Assembly: GCA_015487895.1 (NCBI GenBank)
Contig: WFOW01000048.1
Location: 1 to 6,438 of the forward strand
Direction of reading: 5' to 3'
DNA length: 6,438 bases
Source: Gammaproteobacteria bacterium
GTDB lineage: Bacteria; Pseudomonadota; Gammaproteobacteria; S144-34
Position 1 is the stretch's first letter. The number at the start of each line of letters is the position of its first letter. A program made the position numbers and the translations under genes. This document shows, piece after piece, positions 1 through 5,424 of this stretch. The notes under the pieces were generated by a model. It searched no databases, was not told the origin of the DNA, and saw nothing but the letters and a program-made list of their open reading frames with translations.

Positions 1-546
1 CACGTAGCCCATGTAGAGCAGCGGCGGATGCGCCGCCAGCCCCGGGTCCTGCAGCAGCGGATTGAGGTCGCGCCCCTCCGGGGCGGGAGGCCACAGGCGC
101 TCGAAGGGGTTGGACGTGAGCAGCAGGAAAGCGAGGAAGCCCGCCCCGACCAGGCCGAGCACGCCCACCACCCGCGCGACGAAGGGCGCCGGCAGCGCAC
201 GCCGGCCGTGGATGGCCACCGCCGCGCCCCACAGGGCCAGCACCATGCCCCACAGCAGGAGCGAGCCCTCGTGCGCCCCCCACACCCCCGTGACCTTGTA
301 GAGCAGCGGGAGCTGGCTGTTCGAGTTCTGCGCCAGGTAGAGCACGGTGAAGTCGCTGCGCACCGCGGCCCAGGTGAGCGCGGCGAAGGCGACCACCGCC
401 ATGAGCGCCTGTCCGCGCGCCGCTCCCAGCGCCGCGGCGATCCAGGCCGGGTCGCGGCGCGCCCCGCCGGCCAGGCCCAGCACCGCCTGCGCGGCGGCGA
501 GGCCCAGCGCCAGCGCGAGCGCCAGGTGGCCGAGCTCCGGGATCAC
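1..546 (-). CDS. ccmF: CcmF, cytochrome c haem lyase subunit (N-terminal 182 residues, cut by left edge)
   Basis: CcmF is the large inner-membrane subunit of the System I haem lyase; it takes haem from CcmE and, with CcmH, attaches it to CXXCH motifs of apocytochromes c in the periplasm. Only the first 182 residues are here. The protein opens [14 protein letters not shown], the usual CcmF start, then shows several hydrophobic helices, [16 protein letters not shown] (about 87-102), [13 protein letters not shown] (about 142-154) and [20 protein letters not shown] (about 158-177). The histidine of the HPP motif falls at residue 173, the same number as haem-ligand His173 of E. coli CcmF. The WWD haem-binding domain would lie past the edge. 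The start is GTG (546-544), overlapping the ccmE stop by four bases (GTGA), with GGAGGG just upstream. Family assignment is secure. Confidence 0.95.
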   Translation of the reverse strand, partial: MIPELGHLALALALGLAAAQAVLGLAGGARRDPAWIAAALGAARGQALMAVVAFAALTWAAVRSDFTVLYLAQNSNSQLPLLYKVTGVWGAHEGSLLLWGMVLALWGAAVAIHGRRALPAPFVARVVGVLGLVGAGFLAFLLLTSNPFERLWPPAPEGRDLNPLLQDPGLAAHPPLLYMGYV

Positions 547-1028
547 CGCCCGCCCTCCGCGGCCGCGCCGCGCACGCCGCGCTCGTGCGCCTCGCGCAGC
601 GCCTCGGCCACCCGCGGCGGCATGTAGTTCTCGTCGTGCTTGGCGAGCACCTGCTCGGCCACCAGCACCCCGTCGGGGCCGATGCGGCCCTGGGCGACGA
701 TCCCCTGGCCCTCGCGGAAGAGGTCGGGAAGGATGCCGCGGTAGCGCACGGTCACGCGCTCGGCCCCGTCGGTGAGCACGAACTCGACGTCCAGCCCCTC
801 GGCGGCGCGGCGCACGCTGCCCTGCTCGACCAGGCCGCCCACGCGCACCACGCGGCCGGTCGGGGCCTCGCCGGCGGCCACCTGGCTCGGGCTGTAGAAA
901 AGGTTGATGTTCTCGCGCAGGGCGAGCAGCGCGAGGCCCACGGCAAGAGCGACGCCCACGAGCAGCGCGAGCACGCCGATGGCGCGCCGGCGCGCCGCGG
1001 GCGGCAGGTGCGGCACCGGGGCGCTCAC
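543..1028 (-). CDS. ccmE: CcmE, periplasmic haem chaperone
   Basis: CcmE is a membrane-anchored periplasmic chaperone that binds haem covalently through one histidine and hands it to CcmF. At 161 residues it is near the family's usual length. An arginine cluster (13-15) precedes one membrane anchor (about 16-37), then the motif [14 protein letters not shown] (about 37-50). An OB-fold beta domain follows, with [11 protein letters not shown] (62-72) and [17 protein letters not shown] (98-114). The haem-attachment motif LAKHDENY puts the histidine at 131 and the ligand tyrosine at 135, the HxxxY type found in E. coli (His130, Tyr134). The C-terminal tail is charged and alanine-rich. I chose GTG at 1028: it overlaps the ccmD stop as GTGA and has GGAGG and GGGAG upstream. 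A TTG at 1055 is possible but would add nine residues read out of ccmD. Confidence 0.95.
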   Translation of the reverse strand: MSAPVPHLPPAARRRAIGVLALLVGVALAVGLALLALRENINLFYSPSQVAAGEAPTGRVVRVGGLVEQGSVRRAAEGLDVEFVLTDGAERVTVRYRGILPDLFREGQGIVAQGRIGPDGVLVAEQVLAKHDENYMPPRVAEALREAHERGVRGAAAEGGR

Positions 1029-1162
1029 CGCTCCCGCCTCCGCCGGCGCAGGCAAGCCAGGGGCGCGGCCACGTTCCAGGCCAGCACCGCGACCATCAGG
1101 CCATAGGCGCTCCAGACGTAGGCGCCGTACCCCCCCATCGCGAGGAACTCACCGATGCTCAT
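1025..1162 (-). CDS. ccmD: CcmD, small haem exporter subunit
   Basis: CcmD is a very small membrane protein of the CcmABCD complex, needed for ATP-dependent release of holo-CcmE from CcmC. This 45-residue product shows the family pattern: a short N-terminus with GGYGAYVW (about 10-17), one transmembrane helix (about 18-37) and a strongly basic C-terminus (RRRRRER, 39-45). Its ATG overlaps the ccmC stop as ATGA, and GGAGGAGG (plus-strand positions 1167-1174) lies four bases upstream as a strong ribosome binding site. Its own stop overlaps the ccmE start. CcmD varies in sequence, so the call relies on size, topology, the GGYGAYVW motif and position between ccmC and ccmE. Confidence 0.9.
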   Translation of the reverse strand: MSIGEFLAMGGYGAYVWSAYGLMVAVLAWNVAAPLACLRRRRRER

Positions 1163-1875
1163 GCCGCCTCCTCCGCCAGCGCGGCCGCCGGCTCGCGCGC
1201 CAGCAGGCAGCGGGCGCGCAGCAGCACCGCGCCGGCGTGATAGACCATGAATGCCGCCGCCATCACCAGCAGCGGAGCCAGCATCGCCGGGTGGATGGCC
1301 GGCGCGGCCAGCCGCGTCACCGTCGGCCCCTGGTGCAGGGTGTTCCACCACTCCACCGAGAAATGGACGATCGGCACGTTCACGACCCCCGCCAGCGCGA
1401 GGATCGCCGCCGCCCGCGCCCCGGCGCGCGGATCCTCGGCCGCCGCCCGCAGGGCCATGACCCCGATGTAGAGGAACAGCAGGATCAGCTCCGAGGTCAG
1501 GCGCGCGTCCCACACCCACCACGTGCCCCACATGGGCTTGCCCCAGATGGAGCCCGTGGCGAGCGCGAGCGCCGTGAAGGCCGCCCCCACCGGCGCCGCC
1601 GCCGCCATCATCACCTCCGCCACGCGGATGCGCCAGATGAGGGCGACCGCCCCGAAGGCGGCCATCGCCACGTAGCCGTAGAGCGAGAGCCACGCCGCCG
1701 GCACGTGCACGTAGATGATGCGGTAGGCCTCGCCCTGCTCCTCGTCGGTGGGCGCCAGCACCAGGCCCCCGTAGAGCCCGGCCACGAGCAGCAGCGCCGA
1801 GACGGCCAGCAGCCGCGGCGCCCACCGCGCGGCGAGCCCGTCGAGCCCCCGCGTCGTCAGAAAGGTCCACGCCAT
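1159..1875 (-). CDS. ccmC: CcmC, haem delivery membrane protein
   Basis: CcmC is an inner-membrane protein that presents haem to CcmE in the periplasm. The 238 residues are close to the roughly 245 of E. coli and give six likely membrane helices. The WWD motif WGTWWVWDARLTSEL lies at 116-130. The two expected haem-ligand histidines are present: His57 in YVHVPAAW and His181 in NTLHQGPT. VEWWNTLHQG (174-183) is also typical. The ATG at 1875 has AGGAG six bases upstream and gives MAWTFLTTRG, resembling known CcmC starts. An in-frame ATG at 1929 would add 18 residues rich in Gly, Arg and Pro, read through an inverted repeat, so it is less likely. The stop overlaps ccmD. This is the one gene in the operon not overlapping its upstream neighbour; the gap to ccmB is 73 bases. 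Confidence 0.95.
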   Translation of the reverse strand: MAWTFLTTRGLDGLAARWAPRLLAVSALLLVAGLYGGLVLAPTDEEQGEAYRIIYVHVPAAWLSLYGYVAMAAFGAVALIWRIRVAEVMMAAAAPVGAAFTALALATGSIWGKPMWGTWWVWDARLTSELILLFLYIGVMALRAAAEDPRAGARAAAILALAGVVNVPIVHFSVEWWNTLHQGPTVTRLAAPAIHPAMLAPLLVMAAAFMVYHAGAVLLRARCLLAREPAAALAEEAA

Positions 1876-1891
1876 CCCATTCTCCTGAGAT

Positions 1892-1922
1892 GCCCGGCCC
1901 CGGCCGGGGTTCCCCGCCGGGC
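1892..1922. repeat. GC-rich inverted repeat between ccmB and ccmC
   Basis: Arms GCCCGGC (1892-1898) and GCCGGGC (1916-1922) are perfect reverse complements. Between them are competing foldings: CCCCGGCCGGGG (1898-1909) is itself palindromic, and GGGGTTCCCC (1906-1915) could form a small hairpin. It lies in the only true gap of the ccm operon, upstream of the ccmC ribosome binding site. No run of T follows on either strand, so it is not a classic terminator. It might slow or stabilise the message or tune ccmC translation; that is inference. Confidence 0.5.
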
Positions 1923-1948
1923 GGGACATTGTCTCCCGTCGCGCCCGC

Positions 1949-2629
1949 TCAGGCCACGCTGATGCGAAGCCCCGCGGCCGCGGCCCACGGCGCGAGCGTC
2001 GCCGCCAGCGCCAGGATGGCCCCCAGCGCGTAGAGGTGGCCGGCCGCCGGCAGGCCCGCCGCGGCCGCCGCCACCGCCCCGGCGCCGAAGGTGAGCACCG
2101 GGACGTACAGCGGCAGGAGCAGCACCGGCAGCAGCATCCCCCCGCGGCGCAGGCCGACGGTGAGCGAGGCCCCCACGGCCCCCACCAGGCTCAGGGCGGG
2201 GGTGCCGAGCAGGAGCCCCGCGACCAGCACCGGCTGCGCATGCGCGGGCAGGTGCAGCGCGCCCGCCAGCACCGGCCCGGCGAGCACCAGCGGCAGGCCC
2301 GTGACCAGCCAGTGCGCCAGCACCTTCGCCAGCACCAGCACGGGCGCAGGCAGCGGCGAGAGCAGCATCTGCTCGAGCGTCCCGTCCTCGAGGTCGGAGC
2401 GGAACAGGGTGTCCATGCCGAGCAGGGTCGCCAGCACCGCCCCCGCCCAGACCACGCCCGGCGCCAGCGTCGCCAGGACCGCGCGCTCCGGGCTGACGCC
2501 GAGGGGGAAGAGCGCGGTCACCATGACGAAGAAGGCCAGCGGCACCAGCCGGTCGCCGCGCCGCCGCCAGGCGAGCAGCAGGTCGCGCCGCACCAGCGCG
2601 GCGAAGGCCCCCGCCGCGCCCGCGCTCAC
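1949..2629 (-). CDS. ccmB: CcmB, haem exporter permease subunit
   Basis: CcmB is the membrane subunit that pairs with the ATPase CcmA in the CcmABCD complex, which releases haem-loaded CcmE. The 226 residues (E. coli 220) give about six membrane helices. Recognisable family segments are FFVMVTALFPLGVSPE (33-48), LAPGVVWAGAVLATLL (55-70) and LFRSDLEDGTLEQMLLSP (75-92), the last being a cytoplasmic stretch characteristic of CcmB. The C-terminal half is rich in Ala, Leu and Pro, as expected in a genome of this composition. The start is GTG at 2629, overlapping the ccmA stop as GTGA, with GGAGGG six bases upstream. The frame stays open far upstream through ccmA, but that extension is low-complexity Ala/Arg/Gly and not part of the protein. 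Confidence 0.95.
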   Translation of the reverse strand: MSAGAAGAFAALVRRDLLLAWRRRGDRLVPLAFFVMVTALFPLGVSPERAVLATLAPGVVWAGAVLATLLGMDTLFRSDLEDGTLEQMLLSPLPAPVLVLAKVLAHWLVTGLPLVLAGPVLAGALHLPAHAQPVLVAGLLLGTPALSLVGAVGASLTVGLRRGGMLLPVLLLPLYVPVLTFGAGAVAAAAAGLPAAGHLYALGAILALAATLAPWAAAAGLRISVA

Positions 2630-3297
2630 GCCGCGCCCTCCGTCACCGCCCCGCCCTCCAGGCGGAGCGTGCGCACCCGCTCCCCGGGCACCCCCAGCGG
2701 CGCGTGGCTGGTCACCACGGCAAGCCCCCCTGCGTCGAGGTGCCCGCGCAGCAGGTCGGCCACCAGCCCGGCCCCGGCGCGGTCCACGGCGCTCAGCGGC
2801 TCGTCCAGCACCCAAAGGGAGGCCGGCCGCACCAGCAGCCGGGCGAGCCCCAGGCGCCGGCGCTGCCCCGCGGACAGCGCCCCGGCGCGCACGTGCGCGC
2901 GCTCGCCGAGCCCCACGCGCGCGAGCGCCTCGCGCGGGTCGATGGCGGGCGCACGCCCGCCGAGGGCCGCGGCCACGGCGAGGTTCTCGAGCGCCGTGAG
3001 GTCGTCCTTGAGGCCGGGCGCATGCCCCACATAGACCACGCTGGCGCGGAAGACCATGCCGGCGCGGCGCAGGGGCAGCCCGGCCCAGCGCACCTCGCCC
3101 GCCTCGGGCTCGCGCAGCCCGCACAGCACCCGCAGCAGCGTGGTCTTGCCGGCCCCGTTCGGCCCCTCGACCAGCAGCAGCTCGCCCGCGCCGACGGCGA
3201 GGCCGAGGCCGCGGAAGAGCACCCGCCCCCCGCGCACGCAGGCGAGCCCGCGCGCCTCGAGGCGCGGGCGGGCCCCCTCTGCCGATCCCTCACGCAT
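2626..3297 (-). CDS. ccmA: CcmA, ATPase of the haem exporter complex
   Basis: CcmA is the cytoplasmic ABC ATPase whose ATP hydrolysis lets CcmE leave CcmC. The 223 residues contain Walker A GPNGAGKTT (45-53), signature LSAGQRRR (141-148), Walker B LWVLDEP (161-167), D-loop SAVD (169-172) and the H-loop histidine in TSH (198). The CcmA-specific segment YVGHAPGLKDDLTALENL lies at 89-106; alanine stands at 93, where E. coli CcmA has the Q-loop glutamine (GHQPG). Some relatives appear to share this, so it need not mean lost activity. The ATG at 3297 is chosen because homology starts just after it; the ribosome binding site there is weak. The open frame continues to 3708 antisense to ctaA, and I reject that extension. 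It is the first gene of the leftward ccm operon. Confidence 0.95.
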   Translation of the reverse strand: MREGSAEGARPRLEARGLACVRGGRVLFRGLGLAVGAGELLLVEGPNGAGKTTLLRVLCGLREPEAGEVRWAGLPLRRAGMVFRASVVYVGHAPGLKDDLTALENLAVAAALGGRAPAIDPREALARVGLGERAHVRAGALSAGQRRRLGLARLLVRPASLWVLDEPLSAVDRAGAGLVADLLRGHLDAGGLAVVTSHAPLGVPGERVRTLRLEGGAVTEGAA

Positions 3298-3400
3298 GGC
3301 CGCCGCACCGTAGCGGCCCGCGCGGCGGATGGCAACCGCCCGGCTGGCGGGCCGCGCCCGCGGCGTGCACAATACCGGCCCGGACCGGAGAGCCCCTTCC
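3298..3400. promoter_or_regulatory. Divergent intergenic region between ccmA and ctaA
   Basis: These 103 bases must hold the start signals for both the leftward ccm operon and rightward ctaA. The only A/T-rich spot is at 3366-3374 (TGCACAATA). It reads as a possible -10 on the plus strand (CACAAT, 3368-3373) and on the minus strand (TATTGT, 3374-3369), but neither has a convincing -35 at the right spacing. GGAGAG (3387-3392) is the likely ribosome binding site for the TTG start of ctaA. The remainder is G/C repeats such as CCGGCCCGGACCGG. The regulatory role follows from gene layout; exact promoters are not resolved. Confidence 0.35.
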
Positions 3401-4504
3401 TTGCAGCGCGCCGCCGACAACGCCCGCACCCTCACCGCCACACCCGCCGCCGCGCCGCGCGCCCGGGCGGATGGCGTGGTGGCCGGCTGGCTCGCCCTCT
3501 GCGCCGCGCTGGTCTTCGCCATGGTGGTGCTCGGCGGCATCACCCGCCTGACCGGCTCGGGGCTCTCCATGGTGGAATGGGATCCCATCTTCGGCATCGT
3601 GCCGCCGCTGAGCGAGTCCGAGTGGGCGGAGGTCTTCGCCAAGTACCAGGCCTCGCCCGAGTACAGGCTCGTCAACCGCGGCATGGACCTGGAGGGGTTC
3701 AAGCGCATCTATTACGTCGAGTACGCCCACCGCGTGCTCGGCCGCGCCGTCGGCCTGGTCTTTCTGCTGCCCCTGCTGTGGTTCGTCGCCACCGGCCGCG
3801 TGGACCGGCCGCTCGCCTGGAAGCTCGGCGGGCTTTTCGTGCTCGGCGGCCTCCAGGGCCTGCTCGGCTGGTACATGGTCCAGAGCGGGCTGGTCGACGT
3901 GCCGCGCGTGAGCCCCTACCGGCTCACCGCCCACCTCGGCCTCGCCGTGCTCATCTATGGCCTCATGATATGGACCGTGCTCGGGCTGCGCTGGCCGCGG
4001 CCCGCGCTGGCCTCCGACACCCCCCGCCTGCGGGTGGCAGCGACGCTGGCCACGCTCCTCGCCTTCATCACCCTCCTGAGCGGGGGCTTCGTTGCCGGCA
4101 CCAAGGCCGGATACGCCTTCAACACCTTCCCCCTGATGGCCGGGCGCTGGATCCCCGAGGGCTACTGGGCCCTGGAGCCGTGGTGGCGCAACCTCTTCGA
4201 GAACATCGCCGCGGTGCAGTTCAACCACCGGCTGCTCGCGCTCACGACGCTGGCGGCGGTCGTGGCGCTGTGGCTCGCGGCGATGCGCGCGCCGCTCGCC
4301 CCGCGCGGCCGCCGCCTGGCGCACGCCGCCCTCGTCATGGCACTCGTGCAGGTCGGCCTCGGGATCTCCACCCTCCTCAGCCACGTTGCCCTGCCGCTCG
4401 CCTCCGCGCACCAGGCCGGCGCCATCGTGCTGCTGACGCTGCTGCTCGCGCTGCGGCACGGGCTGCGCGCGGCGCGCGCGGGGCATCCGCCGCGCGGCCG
4501 TTGA
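3401..4504 (+). CDS. ctaA: Haem A synthase (CtaA/COX15 family)
   Basis: This membrane enzyme oxidises the C8 methyl group of haem O to a formyl group, making haem A for aa3-type cytochrome oxidases. The 367 residues give eight likely membrane helices. Family motifs are GGITRLTGSGLSMVEWDP (45-62), EYAHRVLGR (107-115), GGFVAGTKAGYAFNTFP (228-244) and QFNHRL (273-278). Four histidines sit at the expected haem positions: 110, 178 (LTAHLG), 276 and 337 (SAHQAGA). The type is the COX15-like one of proteobacteria. I chose TTG at 3401 because GGAGAG lies eight bases upstream; an ATG at 3329 adds 24 unconserved residues and lacks a clear ribosome site. It is divergent from ccmA, and no haem O synthase gene is visible. 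The last codons and the stop fall within a duplicated repeat, so the extreme C-terminus may be repeat-derived. Confidence 0.95.
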   Translation: MQRAADNARTLTATPAAAPRARADGVVAGWLALCAALVFAMVVLGGITRLTGSGLSMVEWDPIFGIVPPLSESEWAEVFAKYQASPEYRLVNRGMDLEGFKRIYYVEYAHRVLGRAVGLVFLLPLLWFVATGRVDRPLAWKLGGLFVLGGLQGLLGWYMVQSGLVDVPRVSPYRLTAHLGLAVLIYGLMIWTVLGLRWPRPALASDTPRLRVAATLATLLAFITLLSGGFVAGTKAGYAFNTFPLMAGRWIPEGYWALEPWWRNLFENIAAVQFNHRLLALTTLAAVVALWLAAMRAPLAPRGRRLAHAALVMALVQVGLGISTLLSHVALPLASAHQAGAIVLLTLLLALRHGLRAARAGHPPRGR

Positions 4505-4506
4505 TC

Positions 4507-4530
4507 GGGGCTGGAAGCCCCTCCCACAAA
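4507..4530. repeat. REP-like palindrome, copy 1, just after ctaA
   Basis: GGGGCT (4507-4512), a GGA loop and AGCCCC (4516-4521) form a perfect six-pair hairpin followed by TCCCACAAA. Read on the minus strand this is TTTGTGGGAGGGGCTTCC followed by AGCCCC, the layout of REP elements (GTGGGAG head plus hairpin) scattered between genes in many gammaproteobacteria. It begins two bases after the ctaA stop, a common REP position, and could stabilise the 3' end of the ctaA message. A second palindrome, AGCCTGCAGGCT (4541-4552), follows. REP identity is by pattern only; no transposase of the REP-associated type is visible. Confidence 0.6.
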
Positions 4531-4667
4531 TGCGGGTTGCAGCCTGCAGGCTACGGTGTACGGTCACCCGTCTCCCGCAACCCGTGACCCGTTCACCATA
4601 CAGCAGAGACGGGAGACGAGGGTCGGGAGGCGAGGGTTGGTGCGTGCTCCGCGCGCGGCCGTTGATC

Positions 4668-4691
4668 GGGGCTGGAAGCACCTCCCACAAA
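4668..4691. repeat. REP-like palindrome, copy 2, with one stem mismatch
   Basis: This is the equivalent element in the second tandem copy: GGGGCT (4668-4673), a GGA loop and AGCACC (4677-4682), then TCCCACAAA. One base differs from copy 1 (C to A at 4680), breaking one pair of the stem. The 11-base palindrome core found downstream in copy 1 is missing here, so copy 2 looks like the decayed copy. Confidence 0.55.
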
Positions 4692-4811
4692 GGCGGGTTG
4701 CAACGGTGTACGGTCACCCGTCTCCCGCAACCCGTCACCCGTTCACCATACAGCAGAGGCGCGAGACGGGGATCGGGAGGCGAGGGCCGGTGCGCGCTCC
4801 GCGCGCGGCCG

Positions 4812-4882
4812 TCTCTTTCCCGTCACCCGCCACCCGTCTCCTGCCCCTCTTTCCGACACCTGATACCTGGCACCCGCCCCCC
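4812..4882. other. Non-coding CACCCG-rich stretch after the tandem repeats
   Basis: After the truncated third repeat start, the sequence runs through CCCGTCACCCGCCACCCGTC and CACCTGATACCTGGCACCCG, echoing the CACCCGT and CCCGTCTCC motifs of the two repeat copies. It is pyrimidine-rich on the plus strand. I see no gene, ribosome binding site or promoter. It is probably degenerate material of the same repeat origin, lying between the convergent ctaA and cytochrome c5 genes. Confidence 0.5.
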
Positions 4883-4911
4883 GAAAAGAAAGGGCGCCCG
4901 AAGGCGCCCTT
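4883..4911 (-). terminator. Intrinsic terminator of the cytochrome c5 gene
   Basis: On the minus strand, AAGGGCGCC, a TTCG tetraloop and GGCGCCCTT form a perfect nine-pair stem (4911-4890), followed by a T-rich run TTCTTTTC reading down to 4883. It starts 23 bases past the cytochrome gene's stop. On the plus strand there is no T run after the stem, so it should act mainly leftward, keeping transcription out of the convergent ctaA. Confidence 0.85.
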
Positions 4912-4934
4912 CCGGTCCGGCGCGTGCGGCCGGG

Positions 4935-5252
4935 TCACTTCGCCTGCGACACTATGTAAGCGACGGCGTTGCGGATGGCCTCGTCGGACAGGTCCATGCG
5001 CCCGCCCTTGGGCGGCATGGCGCCTTTGCCCTTGATCGCATGCTGGACGAGCACGTCCATGCCCTGCTGGATGCGCTTCGCCCACGCCGCCTTGTCGCCC
5101 AGCTTCGGCGCGCCCGCGGCACCGGTGCTGTGGCATGCGAAGCACGCCTCGTCGTAGATCTTCTTGCCCGCAGCCGGATCGCCGCCGCCGGCCAGGACGG
5201 GCCCCGCGGCCAACCCGAGGATCGTTCCCGCCAGAATCAGTCTCTTGCTCAC
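4935..5252 (-). CDS. Exported monohaem cytochrome c, cytochrome c5 type
   Basis: This is a small periplasmic or membrane-associated electron carrier. The 105-residue precursor starts MSKRLILAGTILGLAAGPVL, a signal peptide likely cut after Ala21. The haem site CFACH lies at 37-41, with GAPKLGDKAAWAKRI (47-61) and the axial methionine 79 in GAMPPKGG (77-84); DLSDEAIRNAVAYIV (87-101) forms the final helix. This pattern is the cytochrome c5 (class I) family. It would be a client of the Ccm system encoded at the left. The GTG start at 5252 has AGGAGGG (plus-strand positions 5259-5265) six bases upstream; the frame's earlier starts lack this and would bury the signal peptide. It is followed by a strong terminator, so it is probably a single-gene unit. 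Its electron partners are not known from the window. Confidence 0.93.
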   Translation of the reverse strand: MSKRLILAGTILGLAAGPVLAGGGDPAAGKKIYDEACFACHSTGAAGAPKLGDKAAWAKRIQQGMDVLVQHAIKGKGAMPPKGGRMDLSDEAIRNAVAYIVSQAK

Positions 5253-5308
5253 GTTCCGCCCTCCTGTGTCTGCATTGCCAGTCTCGTGCCTGGGAGAGGT
5301 TCTCGCCC

Positions 5309-5335
5309 GGCCGGTGCCCGCGGCCGGCACCGGCC
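5309..5335. repeat. Perfect 10-bp inverted repeat upstream of the cytochrome c5 gene
   Basis: GGCCGGTGCC (5309-5318) and GGCACCGGCC (5326-5335) are exact reverse complements around a seven-base loop. The structure lies between the stop of the CbiM-like gene and the start of the cytochrome gene, both leftward. There is no T run on the minus strand after it, so it would be a poor intrinsic terminator. It could be a message-end stabiliser for the upstream gene or a leader structure for the cytochrome message. Confidence 0.55.
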
Positions 5336-5339
5336 GCGG

Positions 5340-5369
5340 ATTCTGCCAAAGCGAGGCTGTGAGAGGCAA
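5340..5369 (-). promoter_or_regulatory. Possible promoter of the cytochrome c5 gene
   Basis: On the minus strand TTGCCT (5369-5364) and CAGAAT (5345-5340) are separated by 18 bases; each matches four of six sigma-70 consensus bases. An imperfect inverted repeat, GCTGTG (5356-5361) with CACAGC (5375-5380) and GTGAG with CTCAC inside it, overlaps the -35 and could be an operator. Transcription from here would include the 10-bp hairpin at 5309-5335 in the leader. The match is modest. Confidence 0.3.
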
Positions 5370-5424
5370 ACTCACACAGCCGTCCTGAACGCAGCCTGAA
5401 CAGCGGGCCGGGCGCCGGTCCAGG

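Larger units (their letters stand above)
4491..4811. repeat. Two-copy tandem repeat with a short third fragment, overlapping the ctaA 3' end
   Basis: Copy 1 spans 4491-4651 and copy 2 spans 4652-4801; both begin CGCGCGGCCGTTGATCGGGG. A third start, CGCGCGGCCG (4802-4811), diverges after ten bases. By hand alignment the copies differ at about 10 of 150 shared positions, plus an 11-base segment (GCCTGCAGGCT) present only in copy 1. Each copy holds a REP-like hairpin, then ACGGTGTACGGTCACCCGTC, several CCCGT motifs, and an inverted pair CCCGTCTC/GAGACGGG (4567-4574 with 4606-4613; 4717-4724 with 4763-4770). The frames here stay open only because the sequence lacks stops; no protein family is recognisable. 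The ctaA stop codon lies inside copy 1. Confidence 0.9.

Noticed and set aside
1892..1922. Inverted repeat between ccmB and ccmC considered as a transcription terminator
   Set aside because: There is no T run after it on the minus strand, and it lies inside an operon whose downstream genes need transcription.
904..1962. A 352-residue plus-strand frame antisense to ccmC, ccmD and ccmE
   Set aside because: It is His/Arg/Gln/Pro-rich and lies opposite genes with intact catalytic motifs, so it is a composition artefact.
2630..3124. N-terminal extension of ccmB up to 3124
   Set aside because: It would be read inside ccmA in another frame and gives low-complexity sequence. The GTG at 2629 has a ribosome binding site, couples to the ccmA stop, and gives the normal CcmB length.
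2704..4587. A 627-residue open frame on the plus strand spanning ccmA and ctaA
   Set aside because: It is antisense to ccmA and out of frame with ctaA. The translation is Ala/Arg/Gly/Pro/His-rich low complexity with no family motifs, as expected where G/C-rich third positions remove stops from other frames.
3290..4738. A 482-residue open frame on the minus strand opposite ctaA
   Set aside because: It is antisense to the well-supported ctaA, runs through the tandem repeat, and has a charged low-complexity translation without a recognisable domain.
4491..4811. Tandem repeats considered as a CRISPR array
   Set aside because: The units are about 150-160 bases, nearly identical throughout, with no short repeats alternating with unique spacers and no cas genes.
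4530..5399. Plus-strand frames of 289 and 159 residues through the tandem repeats and opposite the cytochrome c5 gene
   Set aside because: Their repeated peptides simply reflect the duplicated DNA, and they run antisense to the cytochrome gene. No homology or ribosome binding site supports them.
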